Assembly: GCF_014652415.1 (NCBI RefSeq)
Contig: NZ_BMYT01000003.1
Coordinates: 372,001 to 436,000 of the forward strand
Direction: 5' to 3'
DNA from: Affinundibacterium macrobrachii
GTDB taxonomy: Bacteria; Pseudomonadota; Gammaproteobacteria; Burkholderiales; Burkholderiaceae_D
Length of the DNA stretch: 64,000 bases
Shown: one piece after another, positions 27,667 to 38,100 of the stretch
Numbering within the stretch: position 1 is the stretch's first letter
How the letters are laid out: each line of letters starts with the position of its first letter
Translations under genes and position numbers: made by a program
Notes under the pieces: model-generated
Told to the model about the DNA's origin: nothing
What the model saw: only the letters and a program-made list of their open reading frames with translations
Databases searched by the model: none

Positions 27667-28878
27667 TTAGCTTTGTTCTAAAGCTTGTTCAATATCGAGA
27701 AGAATATCGCTGAGGTCTTCCAGTCCAACGGAAAGTCGCACCAAGCCATCACTGATGCCATGTGCCGCTCTTTGTTCTGGCGTGTAGGTGGCGTGTGTCA
27801 TGCTCGCTGGATGTTGCGCTAAAGATTCGGCATCGCCGAGACTGACGGCGCGCGTGACGAGTTGGAGCGCATCCATGAAGCGTATGCCCGCTTCCATACC
27901 ACCAATCAACTCGAACGCGATCATCCCGCCAAATCGACGCATCTGTTGTTTAGCAAGATCGTGTTGCGTGCAACTCGGTAGCCCGGGATAACACACTTTG
28001 CTGGTCTTGCTATGCTCTTCCAACATTTGCGCTACCACTTCAGCGCTATCGCAATGACGATCTAGACGCAGCGATAGAGTTTTCATTCCACGCATAACCA
28101 AGTGCGCATCGTTCGGCGACAACACTGCGCCTGTCATATCCTTCAAACCGAATAGACGCACTTTTTGCGCTAATTCTGGATCGACAAACGCAGCTGCGCC
28201 CGCCATTAAATCGCCATGCCCACCCAAATATTTAGTAGCAGAATGCACCACCACATCCGCCCCCAAGTTCAGTGGTTGTTGTAAGTAAGGTGTGCAATAC
28301 GTGTTATCTACCACGGTCAGGGCGTGGTATTGATGCGCTAGCTGTGAAGCAGCAGCGATATCGACTAAACGCATATTCGGATTAGCAGGTGTTTCGAAAT
28401 ACACCACCCGACGTTTCGCCGTGCAATCAGCTAAAGCGGCTCGTAAACTATCGAGATTACTCATATCGACAAAGCGCACCTTGATTCCAAATTGCGTCAA
28501 ACCGGTATTAAAAAATGCGAAGGTGCAACCGTACACCGTGATATCGGCAATCAGTTCATCACCCGGTTGCAACATACTCCAAATACACGAGGTAATCGCA
28601 CCCATGCCAGAGCCAAAAACCACAGCGCCTTGCGCTTGTTCTAGGCTCGCGATTCTGGCTTCCAACAATGCTAAAGTAGGATTGGAAATGCGTGTATAAA
28701 AATGCCCTGATTCTTCTCCAGCAAAACAAGCTGCGCCATAAGCCACGTTCGGGAATGCAAAGGTAGAAGTCTGATAAATCGGTGGTACCAATGCGCCATG
28801 ATGTTGTTGCGGATCGTAGGCATGGTGAATCGCACGGGTATTAAAACCTAGTTGTGTGTTTTTATTGTTCGTTGTCAT
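27667..28878 (-). CDS. mdeA: Methionine gamma-lyase
   Basis: A 403-residue PLP enzyme that splits L-methionine into methanethiol, 2-oxobutyrate and ammonia. The PLP lysine is K216 in VHSATKYLGGHGD, the PLP-stacking tyrosine is in TVYGCTFAFF, and that segment carries C118, matching the Cys116 of P. putida methionine gamma-lyase that sets it apart from cystathionine gamma-lyases, which have Gly there. The frame opens upstream at 28938, but the ATG at 28878 gives the family N-terminus. The adjacent E1 gene can consume its 2-oxobutyrate. Operon with the genes on either side is likely. Confidence 0.92.
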   Translation of the reverse strand: MTTNNKNTQLGFNTRAIHHAYDPQQHHGALVPPIYQTSTFAFPNVAYGAACFAGEESGHFYTRISNPTLALLEARIASLEQAQGAVVFGSGMGAITSCIWSMLQPGDELIADITVYGCTFAFFNTGLTQFGIKVRFVDMSNLDSLRAALADCTAKRRVVYFETPANPNMRLVDIAAASQLAHQYHALTVVDNTYCTPYLQQPLNLGADVVVHSATKYLGGHGDLMAGAAAFVDPELAQKVRLFGLKDMTGAVLSPNDAHLVMRGMKTLSLRLDRHCDSAEVVAQMLEEHSKTSKVCYPGLPSCTQHDLAKQQMRRFGGMIAFELIGGMEAGIRFMDALQLVTRAVSLGDAESLAQHPASMTHATYTPEQRAAHGISDGLVRLSVGLEDLSDILLDIEQALEQS

Positions 28879-28894
28879 GATGGAGTCTCGATAT

Positions 28895-29446
28895 TTAAAT
28901 TGGCGCGTTGCTAACTTGTACGCTTCCTTGAACATCAACAGCTTTGGCTAAACTCATCGCATTGGGGCTGTGTTGCTGTGCTTGTTGACGCAGTTGTTCA
29001 AACTGTTCTGGCGTGCCGTCACCGCTGACACGAATCACATAATGGATCCCATGTAGTTCCACCTTACTGGTTTCATTGACGCCCAAAAATCCAGCTAGAT
29101 CGAGTTGACTCTTGACTTCAATTTCCAGTGTCGCGAGCTGAATTCCCATCACGGAAGCACCGACCAAAAACGCGACCATCATGCAAGAACCAAAGCCCGA
29201 TAGCAGATACTCTTGTGGGCTGGCGCTGTGGTTACTACCACCTAATTGTTTAGGCTCATCAATAGCCCATTGAAAATCACGTTGTATGTGTTGATCGCCC
29301 ACTTCCATAGGCAAGCAACGCACTTGACTGCGCGTACCTGAAAGCCATTGCAACTGCACGCCATACTTGGCAATCCCCATACTCGGGGTGTGTTTAATTT
29401 CATCAGACATTTCTGCCAAAGCACTTACGTTGATACCGTTTTTCAT
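28895..29446 (-). CDS. OsmC family protein
   Basis: A 183-residue OsmC/Ohr-fold protein. The first conserved cysteine is present in YLLSGFGSCMMVAFLVG (near residue 104), but the second, which in OsmC/Ohr sits in a CP motif, is replaced: the sequence there reads HSPNAMSL. A classical two-cysteine peroxidase cycle is therefore unlikely, and a thiol- or persulfide-handling role beside methionine gamma-lyase is an inference from context. An AGGAG ribosome binding site lies 7 bp before the ATG. It is 16 bp upstream of mdeA and 53 bp downstream of a second PLP enzyme gene. Confidence 0.85.
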   Translation of the reverse strand: MKNGINVSALAEMSDEIKHTPSMGIAKYGVQLQWLSGTRSQVRCLPMEVGDQHIQRDFQWAIDEPKQLGGSNHSASPQEYLLSGFGSCMMVAFLVGASVMGIQLATLEIEVKSQLDLAGFLGVNETSKVELHGIHYVIRVSGDGTPEQFEQLRQQAQQHSPNAMSLAKAVDVQGSVQVSNAPI

Positions 29447-29499
29447 TATGTAACTCCTGATTTTGTAGCTATGTTTGTGATTAAAATTGAGATATATTT

Positions 29500-30876
29500 T
29501 TATATGGGCAAACGATCTAATGCCTGCGCTAAATCGGCGATCAGATCTTGTGGATCTTCAATACCGATAGATAGGCGCACACAACCCGGCGCAATGCCTA
29601 ACTGCGCGCGTTGATCCGCGGTATAGGCGGCATGTGAAGTATTAAAAGGCAAACTCACGAGTGATTCGACGCCGCCCAAACTAGTGGCTTGGCGCATCAA
29701 ACGTAGATTCTGTAAAAGCTGTAACGCCGCTTGATCGCTGCCAACGGCAAACGACACCATGCCGCCCATATTTTTAAAAAGATGCGATGCCAAATCATGA
29801 TCCGGATGACTGCTTAAACCTGGATAGAACACCTGCCTGGTACGTGGATGATTTTCTAAAAATTGCGCAACTTGAAAAGCCCCGTCTTCATGCGCTTTCA
29901 TACGCAATGCCAAGGTCTTCAAACCACGTTCAAATAGAAAACAGGCATGTGGATCGAGACAGCCACCATAGGCTAATAGTCGTGGCCAGATCGCATCAAT
30001 GTACTTACGCGCTCCAACCGCAACCCCGGCAACCAGATCACTATGTCCATTCAAGTATTTGGTGGCGGAATGCACCACCACATGCGCGCCATATTCAATC
30101 GCATTCATTGCAATGGGTGTAGTGAATGTGGCATCGATCACGAGACGCAATTGATGTTCCCGTGCCAATTTTCCTAAGGCAGGAATATCGACGACTTTGA
30201 GTAAAGGATTGGTTAAAGTTTCGAAGTACAGCAACATCGTTTCTGGCCGTATTGCAGCTGCTATCGCTGCCATATCACGCGGATTCACATAGCTCACCGA
30301 AAAGCCAAGTGAAGGTAATTCGTGATGAAAAAAATTGTAAGTGCCACCATACAATTCATTCGAGGCGATCAAATGCGCGCCTTTATCCAGCATCGATAAA
30401 ACCGTCGTCGAAATCGCAGCCATTCCACTAGAAAAAACGATCGCCGATTCGGTTTTTTCTAAGGCTGCCATTTTCTCTTGCAAGGCCCATTGACTTGGAT
30501 TGCCATAGCGCGTGTAAATAAAACGATCACGCGCATAACCTTGTTCTACCGCTTGATATTGATCTTCACCCAAAATGAAGGTACTTGATTGATAAATCGG
30601 GGTACCAACTGCACCCGTCATTGGATCATCGTATGTTCCAGCGTGAACTGCAATTGTTGATACGCCCGCCTTTGGATAATGCAATTTCAAATCATTTACA
30701 CGCATAGAAGGTCCTGGCTGGCGTTCTCTATGCATAGCATCAACCCATTTAACGTCACCCGCCCCAAAGCAGTACGAATGTGGATCTCCTTTAGGTGCAG
30801 CTATCGCTGGTATCAAATCAAGGGCGCTATTATGTTGTTTGGTGTGGAGATTTTTTGAATCAATTTTGGTAGTCAT
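29500..30876 (-). CDS. Trans-sulfuration family PLP enzyme (cystathionine gamma-lyase/synthase-like)
   Basis: A 458-residue Cys/Met-metabolism PLP enzyme. The PLP lysine lies in VVHSATKYLNGHSD and the stacking tyrosine in NELYGGTYNFF. The position equivalent to the methionine gamma-lyase cysteine is Gly, so it is not a second copy of that enzyme. A 70-residue N-terminal extension (with HSYCFGAGDVKW) precedes the usual start of the fold and is unusual for the family. Substrate candidates are cystathionine, cysteine or homocysteine. It is the first gene of the minus-strand cluster and is transcribed divergently from the Lrp-type regulator. Confidence 0.82.
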   Translation of the reverse strand: MTTKIDSKNLHTKQHNSALDLIPAIAAPKGDPHSYCFGAGDVKWVDAMHRERQPGPSMRVNDLKLHYPKAGVSTIAVHAGTYDDPMTGAVGTPIYQSSTFILGEDQYQAVEQGYARDRFIYTRYGNPSQWALQEKMAALEKTESAIVFSSGMAAISTTVLSMLDKGAHLIASNELYGGTYNFFHHELPSLGFSVSYVNPRDMAAIAAAIRPETMLLYFETLTNPLLKVVDIPALGKLAREHQLRLVIDATFTTPIAMNAIEYGAHVVVHSATKYLNGHSDLVAGVAVGARKYIDAIWPRLLAYGGCLDPHACFLFERGLKTLALRMKAHEDGAFQVAQFLENHPRTRQVFYPGLSSHPDHDLASHLFKNMGGMVSFAVGSDQAALQLLQNLRLMRQATSLGGVESLVSLPFNTSHAAYTADQRAQLGIAPGCVRLSIGIEDPQDLIADLAQALDRLPI

Positions 30877-30939
30877 GATCGCTCACTCTGAATTAAAAAC
30901 TCGTGATAAATATGTCGCTATAACAAGTCTATTTTCAGG

Positions 30940-31000
30940 TATGATTAGAGGCAAATTTTGATAATTTTCAGTGAAAAAATCTGCATATTTAGAAAAATAA
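30940..31000. promoter_or_regulatory. Candidate Lrp-type operator in the divergent promoter region
   Basis: The 159-bp gap between the PLP enzyme gene and the Lrp gene is AT-rich and holds an inverted repeat ATTTTC-AGT-GAAAAAAT at 30964-30980 and further ATTTT/AAAAT half-sites spaced about one helical turn apart. This is the pattern Lrp/AsnC proteins bind. The role is inferred from position and symmetry only. Confidence 0.35.
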
Positions 31001-31035
31001 TCCGAAATAATTAAAAAAACAGGAAAATTTAACCC

Positions 31036-31500
31036 ATGAAATTATTTGACCCCACAGATAAGAAAATCTTGTTCGAACTACAGAGAGATGGGCGTCAGAC
31101 CATGGCCGAACTAGCTGAAAAAGTCAGCTTGTCACAGTCACCTTGCTGGCGCCGGGTCCGCCAATTAGAAGAAGCAGGGGTAGTACAAAGCTTTGGAGCC
31201 AGATTAAATAGGAATCGCTTGGGATTCGGTGTGACGGGTTTTGTGCATCTACAAATGGAAAACCATACAAATGACATCGCGGCAGCATTTGAACGTGAGG
31301 TGGTAGCAATTTCTCAAGTAATATCGTGCTATAACTTATCAGGGCGGTATGACTACATGCTTGAAGTAATCGCGCCAGATTTGGAAGAATTTTCTCACTT
31401 AATCCGCAATCAAATTCGTACTTTGCCTGGTGTGCGTGAGATTACAACTAGCTTCTCATTGAAAGAAATAAAGCGAGCCGAAATTTTGCCTATTATTTAG
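31036..31500 (+). CDS. Lrp/AsnC family regulator (MdeR-like)
   Basis: A 154-residue feast/famine regulator. The N-terminal helix-turn-helix is LLDP-like at the start (DPTDKKILFELQRDGRQTMAELAEKV, with SLSQSPCWRRVRQLEEAG as recognition helix), followed by the RAM ligand-binding domain (GRYDYMLEVIAPDLEEF). An AGGAAAA ribosome binding site lies 9 bp before the ATG. In P. putida the methionine gamma-lyase operon is controlled by the Lrp-type activator MdeR encoded divergently beside it; the same geometry here suggests control of the 30876-24995 cluster by methionine or a related amino acid. Confidence 0.88.
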   Translation: MKLFDPTDKKILFELQRDGRQTMAELAEKVSLSQSPCWRRVRQLEEAGVVQSFGARLNRNRLGFGVTGFVHLQMENHTNDIAAAFEREVVAISQVISCYNLSGRYDYMLEVIAPDLEEFSHLIRNQIRTLPGVREITTSFSLKEIKRAEILPII

Positions 31501-31632
31501 TGCGAAGCCTAAACATTAACTGCATTAAGATTAACTGTACTGCGTGCAAATATCATTTTTCGCGAAGTTACTCGAAGGAATCATCAACATGCGTTATCCT
31601 TAACGCTCTTTTGCTTCCTTCGATTTTTCGCT

Positions 31633-33342
31633 ATGCTGAAATTCAATTCCAAAAACACTCCTTCAAAATTACGTCGCGGTTTATTAGCTGGTTTCGCGAC
31701 ATTCGCACTCAGTAGTCATTGCTACACTGCCCTTGCTGCAAATCTTAGCCAAGGGCCACAGATCACTAAAGCGCCAAAATTAATCTTGGTGTTGGTCGTT
31801 GATGGCTTACCCAATGAGCAAGTACAACGCTATCGCCACCAGTTTGGTGAAGGTGGATTTAAACGATTATTGGAACAAGGCGCATGGTTCGGCAATGCGC
31901 ATCAAGCCCACGGCATTACGGTGACCGCGGTTGGTCACAGCGCCGTGTTGACCGGCGCCTATCCTTATCAACATGGGATTATCGGAAACAATTGGTTCGA
32001 TCCAAATACCTCTACTTCGGTGTACTGCACCGAAGATAGACAACATACATACATCGGCACAGAAACCAAATCCAGCGATGGCACCTCGCCAGCGAATTTG
32101 AAGGTAAGCACAGTTGGTGATGAATTGCGTTATGCCACCGGCAATCGTTCTAAAGTGTTGACCGTATCTGGGAAAGATCGTGGTGCGATTTTATTAGCGG
32201 GTAAAACTGGCACTGCCTATATGCTGATGAAAAAAACTGGCGCGTTTGCTAGTAGCACGTATTACATGAATCAGCATCCTGCTTGGCATACGGCATTTCA
32301 TGCGAGCAAACCGCAAGATCGTTTTTACGGTAAGCAATGGACCAACGTTTTACCAGAACATGCCTACCACGATGACGCACATGATGACGTAGTGGCACCC
32401 GCCAATACAACTAGCAGCAAACGCCTGCCCTATACCTACGATAGCGCGTCAGGAAAACCCGATGCCGAATACTATGAAAAGTTGTTCACTGGCCCATATG
32501 TCGATGAACTCACTTTGGATTTCGCAAATGCGGCTATCGATGGAGAAAAGCTGGGGAACAATCCAACCGGGGCAACGGATATATTAGGTGTCAGCCTATC
32601 TAGTCATGATTATGTGAATCACACTTGGGGACCAGAGAGCAAAATGTCGCACGATCATTTACAACGTTTAGATCGTTTGTTGGCAAAATTTTTGAATAAC
32701 GTCGATAAAAAAGTTGGCTTAGACAATACCCTCGTCGTATTAACTGCGGATCATGGTTTCGCCAATGTGCCGGAATTTTCGCAAAGCATTAAACGCGATG
32801 CAAATCGACTTGATGGCAACAAAATGTCAGCAGCTTTAAATCAACACTTGTTCGAAAAATTCGGTGTTGAAAAACTCATTCGCAAATGGTCCGCACCTTA
32901 CTTCTTTTTTGATTACAGCAAAGTTGAGTCAAAAGGCATTACGCGAACCGAATTAGAAAATACAGCAGCGCGATTCATCCTCAATTATCAAGGAGTTGCA
33001 TCGACTTACACCCGTACCCAATTTGAACAAGGACAAGTACCAAATGACCGCATCAGTCGTTTAGTACAAAGAGCTTGGCATAAGCAGTTGTCAGGTGACT
33101 TGATGGTGGTGGTGAAACCTTATTGGTACTTTGGGTCAACGAATTCAGGTACTTCACATGGCACGCCATATACCTATGACACCAATGTGCCACTAATTTT
33201 TATGGGTAAGCCTTGGTTCAAGGCAGGAGCATATAGTAACTATGCCGAGGTCATGGATATCGCCCCAACTTTGTCGCACTTATTAAGACTACGCCTACCA
33301 TCGGGTTCTGAAGGACGCGTGTTAACAGAAACACTCAAATAG
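31633..33342 (+). CDS. PafA-like alkaline phosphatase, exported
   Basis: A 569-residue alkaline-phosphatase-superfamily enzyme with a signal peptide ending near AALA (residue 36). Metal-binding and catalytic segments are visible: VVDGLP, the threonine nucleophile T98 in TVTAVGHSAVLTG, N120 in GNNWFD, K181 and R183 in SGKDRGAILL, the SSHDYVNHTWGP and LTADHGF metal ligands, and the late histidine in TSHGTPYTYD. The Lys/Arg pair is the monoesterase signature of PafA, the phosphate-insensitive phosphatase of Flavobacteria, and not of nucleotide pyrophosphatases. It probably frees phosphate from organic monoesters in the periplasm. It stands alone with a terminator behind it. Confidence 0.85.
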   Translation: MLKFNSKNTPSKLRRGLLAGFATFALSSHCYTALAANLSQGPQITKAPKLILVLVVDGLPNEQVQRYRHQFGEGGFKRLLEQGAWFGNAHQAHGITVTAVGHSAVLTGAYPYQHGIIGNNWFDPNTSTSVYCTEDRQHTYIGTETKSSDGTSPANLKVSTVGDELRYATGNRSKVLTVSGKDRGAILLAGKTGTAYMLMKKTGAFASSTYYMNQHPAWHTAFHASKPQDRFYGKQWTNVLPEHAYHDDAHDDVVAPANTTSSKRLPYTYDSASGKPDAEYYEKLFTGPYVDELTLDFANAAIDGEKLGNNPTGATDILGVSLSSHDYVNHTWGPESKMSHDHLQRLDRLLAKFLNNVDKKVGLDNTLVVLTADHGFANVPEFSQSIKRDANRLDGNKMSAALNQHLFEKFGVEKLIRKWSAPYFFFDYSKVESKGITRTELENTAARFILNYQGVASTYTRTQFEQGQVPNDRISRLVQRAWHKQLSGDLMVVVKPYWYFGSTNSGTSHGTPYTYDTNVPLIFMGKPWFKAGAYSNYAEVMDIAPTLSHLLRLRLPSGSEGRVLTETLK

Positions 33343-33386
33343 ACGCCTAAAAAAGTGGCTTAGTGTATCGCCAATTCTAGCAGCAC

Positions 33387-33438
33387 AAAAAAAGCCGCAA
33401 ACTCTTTTCAAATATCATGAAGAGTTTGCGGCTTTTTT
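33387..33438. terminator. Bidirectional terminator between convergent genes
   Basis: A perfect 13-bp stem (33394-33406 with 33420-33432) flanked by seven A on the left and six T on the right serves both the phosphatase gene and the convergent POT gene. Confidence 0.9.
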
Positions 33439-33459
33439 ATGACCAAATTTTAGTGTCTG

Positions 33460-35040
33460 TTATGCCTTGCGATAATTATCTAACATCCGATAATTGCGCG
33501 CATACATCGCGAACAAGAACGCGGCAAATAGACAGAATCCGGCAAAGAAGAACATTTGGAAGGCAGTCACACTGAGCCCCAAAGATTCAATGTAATTGGT
33601 CACCGTTTCACCCTTCACACTCGAATTTGCCAACAACACCCACAAATTACCAATGGTTACCGACAAATACCAAAAACTGGTAATCACACCTTTCATCGAT
33701 AAAGGTGCCTGACTATAAGCAAACTCTAAACCAGTTGCAGAGACCAGCACTTCACCAAAAGTCATTAAGGCATACGGAATAATTTGCCACACGATGGTAA
33801 TCGGATCACCACCGTCAATCGCCAACTGCAAAGCGCCGACGACGATCCATGCTAAGCCAGTAAAAGCGATACCTGCGCCCATACGGCGTAAAGCCGTAAC
33901 CTTAACGCCCGCTTGACTGAGCAATGGGTATAAAACAAAGTTATTAAAAGGAATCAAGATCATCACTAGCAAGGGATTCAATGCCTGCATCATCGAAGAT
34001 TGGAACCATTCTGGTTTCGTCATATGATCAGCCTGTAATACCCAAGTCGAGGCCTTCTGATCAAACAGGGACCAAAATGGCGTAATCAAAGCGAATAACA
34101 CTAGCAGGCGCAATACATTACGCACGCCATCAATCGCTTCATCAGGATGTTGACCGCGCACGCGATCTAATTGTATCCATGCACCAACGCCACCAAAACC
34201 CATCACCAACACTAAGGCCGAACATAAAACTGAAACAAGACCAATCTGTTTGATAAAGCCAAACACGACTAACGCCAAGGCAAAACCGATCAGGGTCAAC
34301 CACAGACCAGGACGGCTTTGCGTACGTGTTTGTCCTTGAGACAAAATCGCATTGCGGATCACCACCAAGAAAGCATGTGGATCGTTGCTCACCGGTTCAA
34401 CGCGTACGTATTGTTTTCTTCCTAGCCAAAATACGAAGGTCGCAATAAACATCAAAATACCTGGAATGCCGAAGGCAACGCTAGCACCAAACTGTTTCAA
34501 AAATAATGGCATCAACAAAGACGCAAAGAATGACCCAAAATTAATGATCCAATAAAATCCATCAAACACTTTCTGCGCCAGTGAACGATTTGTTTGATCA
34601 AACTGATCGCCAATAAACGAAGCGACCAAAGGTTTAATGCCACCAGAACCAAGTGCAATTAAAAACAAGCCTGTATAAAAACCGTTTTTATTATGCTCAA
34701 ACAAAGCTAAGCAAGCGTGGCCCGCACAGTACACCAAACTCAACCACAAAATTGTGTTGTATTTGCCGAATACCCGATCCGCTAACCAACCACCTAATAA
34801 AGGAAAGAAGTACACACCAATCACAAACGTATGGAAAATATCTTTAGCTTCACCTTTGCGTAATTCTTCTGGAATCGACAGCAACAAGCTAGTCATCAAG
34901 AACATAGTCAAAATATTGCGCATGCCATAAAAACTAAATCGCTCACAACCCTCATTCGCGATGATGAAGGGAATTTGCCTAGGCATTTTTGGCGTAACTG
35001 GATCGGCGCCAGTAACAGGAACTGCGGGAGTTGAACTCAT
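33460..35040 (-). CDS. POT-family proton-coupled oligopeptide transporter (second copy)
   Basis: A 526-residue polytopic membrane protein importing small peptides. The helix-1 signature is NEGCERFSFYGMRNIL (E..ERFxxYG), and ALGSGGIKPLVASFIGDQF is the second PTR2 block. It differs in sequence from the first POT protein of this window and keeps more residues between the two halves. A terminator of the RND operon lies upstream, so it has its own promoter in the 144-bp gap. Together with the M1 peptidase it supports peptide use. Confidence 0.9.
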   Translation of the reverse strand: MSSTPAVPVTGADPVTPKMPRQIPFIIANEGCERFSFYGMRNILTMFLMTSLLLSIPEELRKGEAKDIFHTFVIGVYFFPLLGGWLADRVFGKYNTILWLSLVYCAGHACLALFEHNKNGFYTGLFLIALGSGGIKPLVASFIGDQFDQTNRSLAQKVFDGFYWIINFGSFFASLLMPLFLKQFGASVAFGIPGILMFIATFVFWLGRKQYVRVEPVSNDPHAFLVVIRNAILSQGQTRTQSRPGLWLTLIGFALALVVFGFIKQIGLVSVLCSALVLVMGFGGVGAWIQLDRVRGQHPDEAIDGVRNVLRLLVLFALITPFWSLFDQKASTWVLQADHMTKPEWFQSSMMQALNPLLVMILIPFNNFVLYPLLSQAGVKVTALRRMGAGIAFTGLAWIVVGALQLAIDGGDPITIVWQIIPYALMTFGEVLVSATGLEFAYSQAPLSMKGVITSFWYLSVTIGNLWVLLANSSVKGETVTNYIESLGLSVTAFQMFFFAGFCLFAAFLFAMYARNYRMLDNYRKA

Positions 35041-35062
35041 ATTAGGTACTCACAAAAACAGA

Positions 35063-35106
35063 TATCAAAAAACATAAAACCACGACCTCTAATGAGGCCG
35101 TGGTTT
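35063..35106 (-). terminator. Terminator of the RND efflux operon
   Basis: On the minus strand a stem (aaaccacggcctc ... gaggtcgtggttt with one mismatch) ends in a T-rich tract (ttttatgtttttt). Confidence 0.75.
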
Positions 35107-35184
35107 GTATTACTTTAGATTCCAGCTATTCTAAACTTATCGAAACTTATATCACTACAAATTTAGCTAAATTAAGTGACTAGA

Positions 35185-38100
35185 TTAGATGGAGGTTTGT
35201 GGCCTTCTTCCAATTACCACGTTCACCAATTTCATGAATAAGCGGAAAATCAGGCGCACAAAAATCAAGGTCAAAATCGCTTCGATGAAAGTGACGATGA
35301 AAGCGAAAAACGCATTCCAACGGTTAGCACGTCCACGGAATTTTGCCACCATACGATCACGCGCAATTTCGATACTGTCGTAGAAAGTTGGTACGACCAA
35401 CAGGGTTAACAAAGTCGAGGTAATCGTTCCACCGATAATCGCAATCGCCAAAGGACGATAAAATTCACCACCCTCACCGACACCGATCGCCACCGGCAAC
35501 ATCCCTGCGATCAAGGCAAAAGTCGTCATCAAAATTGGACGCAAACGCATACGACCAGCATAGATCAAGGCATCCTCACGATCATATCCTTCCGACTCAC
35601 GTTTACGCGCGCAATCGAGCAATAAAATCGCATTCTTCGCAACCAAGCCCATCAACATGATGATACCGATAAAGCTCATCAGGTTTAGCGTGCCATTCGT
35701 CATTAACAAAGCCAGCACCACACCAATTAAGCTCAGCGGCAAAGACAACATCACCGCACCCGGCGCTGTGAAAGAACCGAATTGCATCACTAAAATTAAA
35801 TACATCAAGCCGATACCCATCACCAGCGCAATCGTCATTTCTGTAAATAATTCATTCTGATTCTTTGCTGAGCCAGCTAACTCGATGCCATATCCAGCTG
35901 GGAAATTAATCGCCTTGGCAATTTTCAGCGCATCCGATGTCACTTCACCTGGCGAACGACCTTGTACGTTGGCAGAAACAGCAATCATACGTTTACCGTC
36001 TGCATGCTCAATACGTGCAGGCCCTTTACCCATTGTAATCGTCGCAATTTGCTCCAACGGCACCATTTTATCTGTGCCTGCTACTGCGATCGGTAAGGTT
36101 TCGATATTGTCAGCACTCACTCTATCCTCTGGATGCAAGCGCACCGAGACATCACGTGTTTCGCCAGTTGGGTCAACCCAATCACCGACTTCAACACCAG
36201 CAAAAGATACGCGTAAAGCTTGTGCCGCATCATTTGCAGAGATTCCCAACGAGTTTGCTAAACCGCGATTCAACTCAATCTGCAACTCATCTTTTGGATC
36301 TTGCTGCGACAAACCAACATCTACCGCACCAGGAACCTTACGTAATTTATCCATAAACTCGCTGGTGATCTCCATTAACTTACGTGAATCTTCACCGGAG
36401 AAACGAATTTGTACTGGTTTGCCACCACCATTATTCAAATCGTCTTGCACCACGTATTCAGCGCCGACTAAAGTACTGACCGCTGCGCGCAAACTCACAG
36501 CCACTTCTGCCGCTGATCGTTTACGCTCGGTGCTCTTGCCGATATCGACATAGACCCGACCACCGGTGATGTTCACGCTACTATTAGTGGCAACTGTCTC
36601 AGGCAAAGTGCGCGCGAGTTCTGCCGCTTTTTCTACTTTTAAACGTGAATACTCCAGACTAGAACTCGATGGTGTACGTACGCTGATCATCACCGTGCCA
36701 CTATCGGAAGCGGGTAAGAAACTCGTGCCACCAAACATACCGTGCAACACCAATGCCAAGACAAAACTCACCAAGGCGATGAAACCCATCCAACGACGAT
36801 GATGCAAAGCCCAAGCAATGACACTACCATACGCTTCAGCCTTACTATCAAACCAGTGATTGAATCGCTCTAAAGTTTTGCTCAAGCCAGTTTTAGGTTG
36901 TAAGTGGTGATCTACTGGATCACCCCAATAGGCGGACAACATCGGATCTAAAGTAAATGAGATGAACAAGCTCACCATCACCGACGAAGTCACCGTCAAA
37001 GCAAACGGACGGAACCATTCGCCAGAAACACCAGGCATGAAAGCTACAGGGATAAACACCGCCATGATCGAGAAAGTGGTCGCGGCAACCGCTAAGCCAA
37101 TCTCCGCCGTACCATTCAATGCGGCAGTACGACGATCAGAGCCATTTTCCATGTGACGCACAATGTTTTCACGAACCACAATCGCATCATCGATCAGCAC
37201 ACCGATCGCCAGTGATAGACCAAGCAAAGTCATAAAGTTGAGTGTGAAACCACACAACCAAACAGCGATAAAAGCGGCAATCACTGAGGTTGGTAAACTT
37301 AATGCGGTAATCAAGGTAGAACGCCATGAGTTCAAGAACACATAGACCACAAAAATCGTCAGAACTGCACCGAAAATTAATGCCTCAATCACATTGTTCA
37401 AATTTTTCTGCGCGTTCTTACCACCATCTTGAGTAATTTCTAACTTGGTACCCTCAGGCAAAGTCTTGTTGATTTCTGCGACTTGCTCACGAATCTTGTT
37501 AGCGACCGAAACCGTACTCGCATCACGTGATTTCATCACCATAATACCGACGTTGGGATTACCGTTACGCACGCTAAAGCCGCTAATCTCGGCAAATCCA
37601 TCTTGAATCGTCGCTACTTGCGCCAAACGTATGACTTCCGTACCGCGACGCTTCACCACAATTTGTTCGAACTCTGCCGGAGACTCTAAGCGACCCACTA
37701 GACGAATGCTTTTTTCATCCATCGTTCCACGCACTTTACCGACAGGCGCGGTGGAATTTTGTGTACGCAATGCATTGACCACTTCGGATACCGATACATT
37801 AAACTCGCGCAGTTTTTGCGCGCGCAATAGCACACTTAATTCACGCTTCAAGGCACCGTTGACGGTAACGACAGCGACGCCATCTACAGCACGAAAACGA
37901 TCAGATAAATCATCTTCTGCAAGACGCGATATTTCCGCATGTGATTTAGTCTTGGACGACAATGCCAATTGCATAATCGGCTGATCATTGGGGTCACGTC
38001 GCTCAATAATCGGTTCACGCATTTCGGTTGGTAACTTATAACGCACCGAAGCAATCGCATTTCTCACATCATCCGATGCTTCAATCATATTCCGATCAAA

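Noticed and set aside
35885-36553. 222-codon plus-strand frame
   Set aside because: It lies entirely antisense to the RND permease gene, which has clear family motifs and a full-length frame; its product shows biased composition with no motif.
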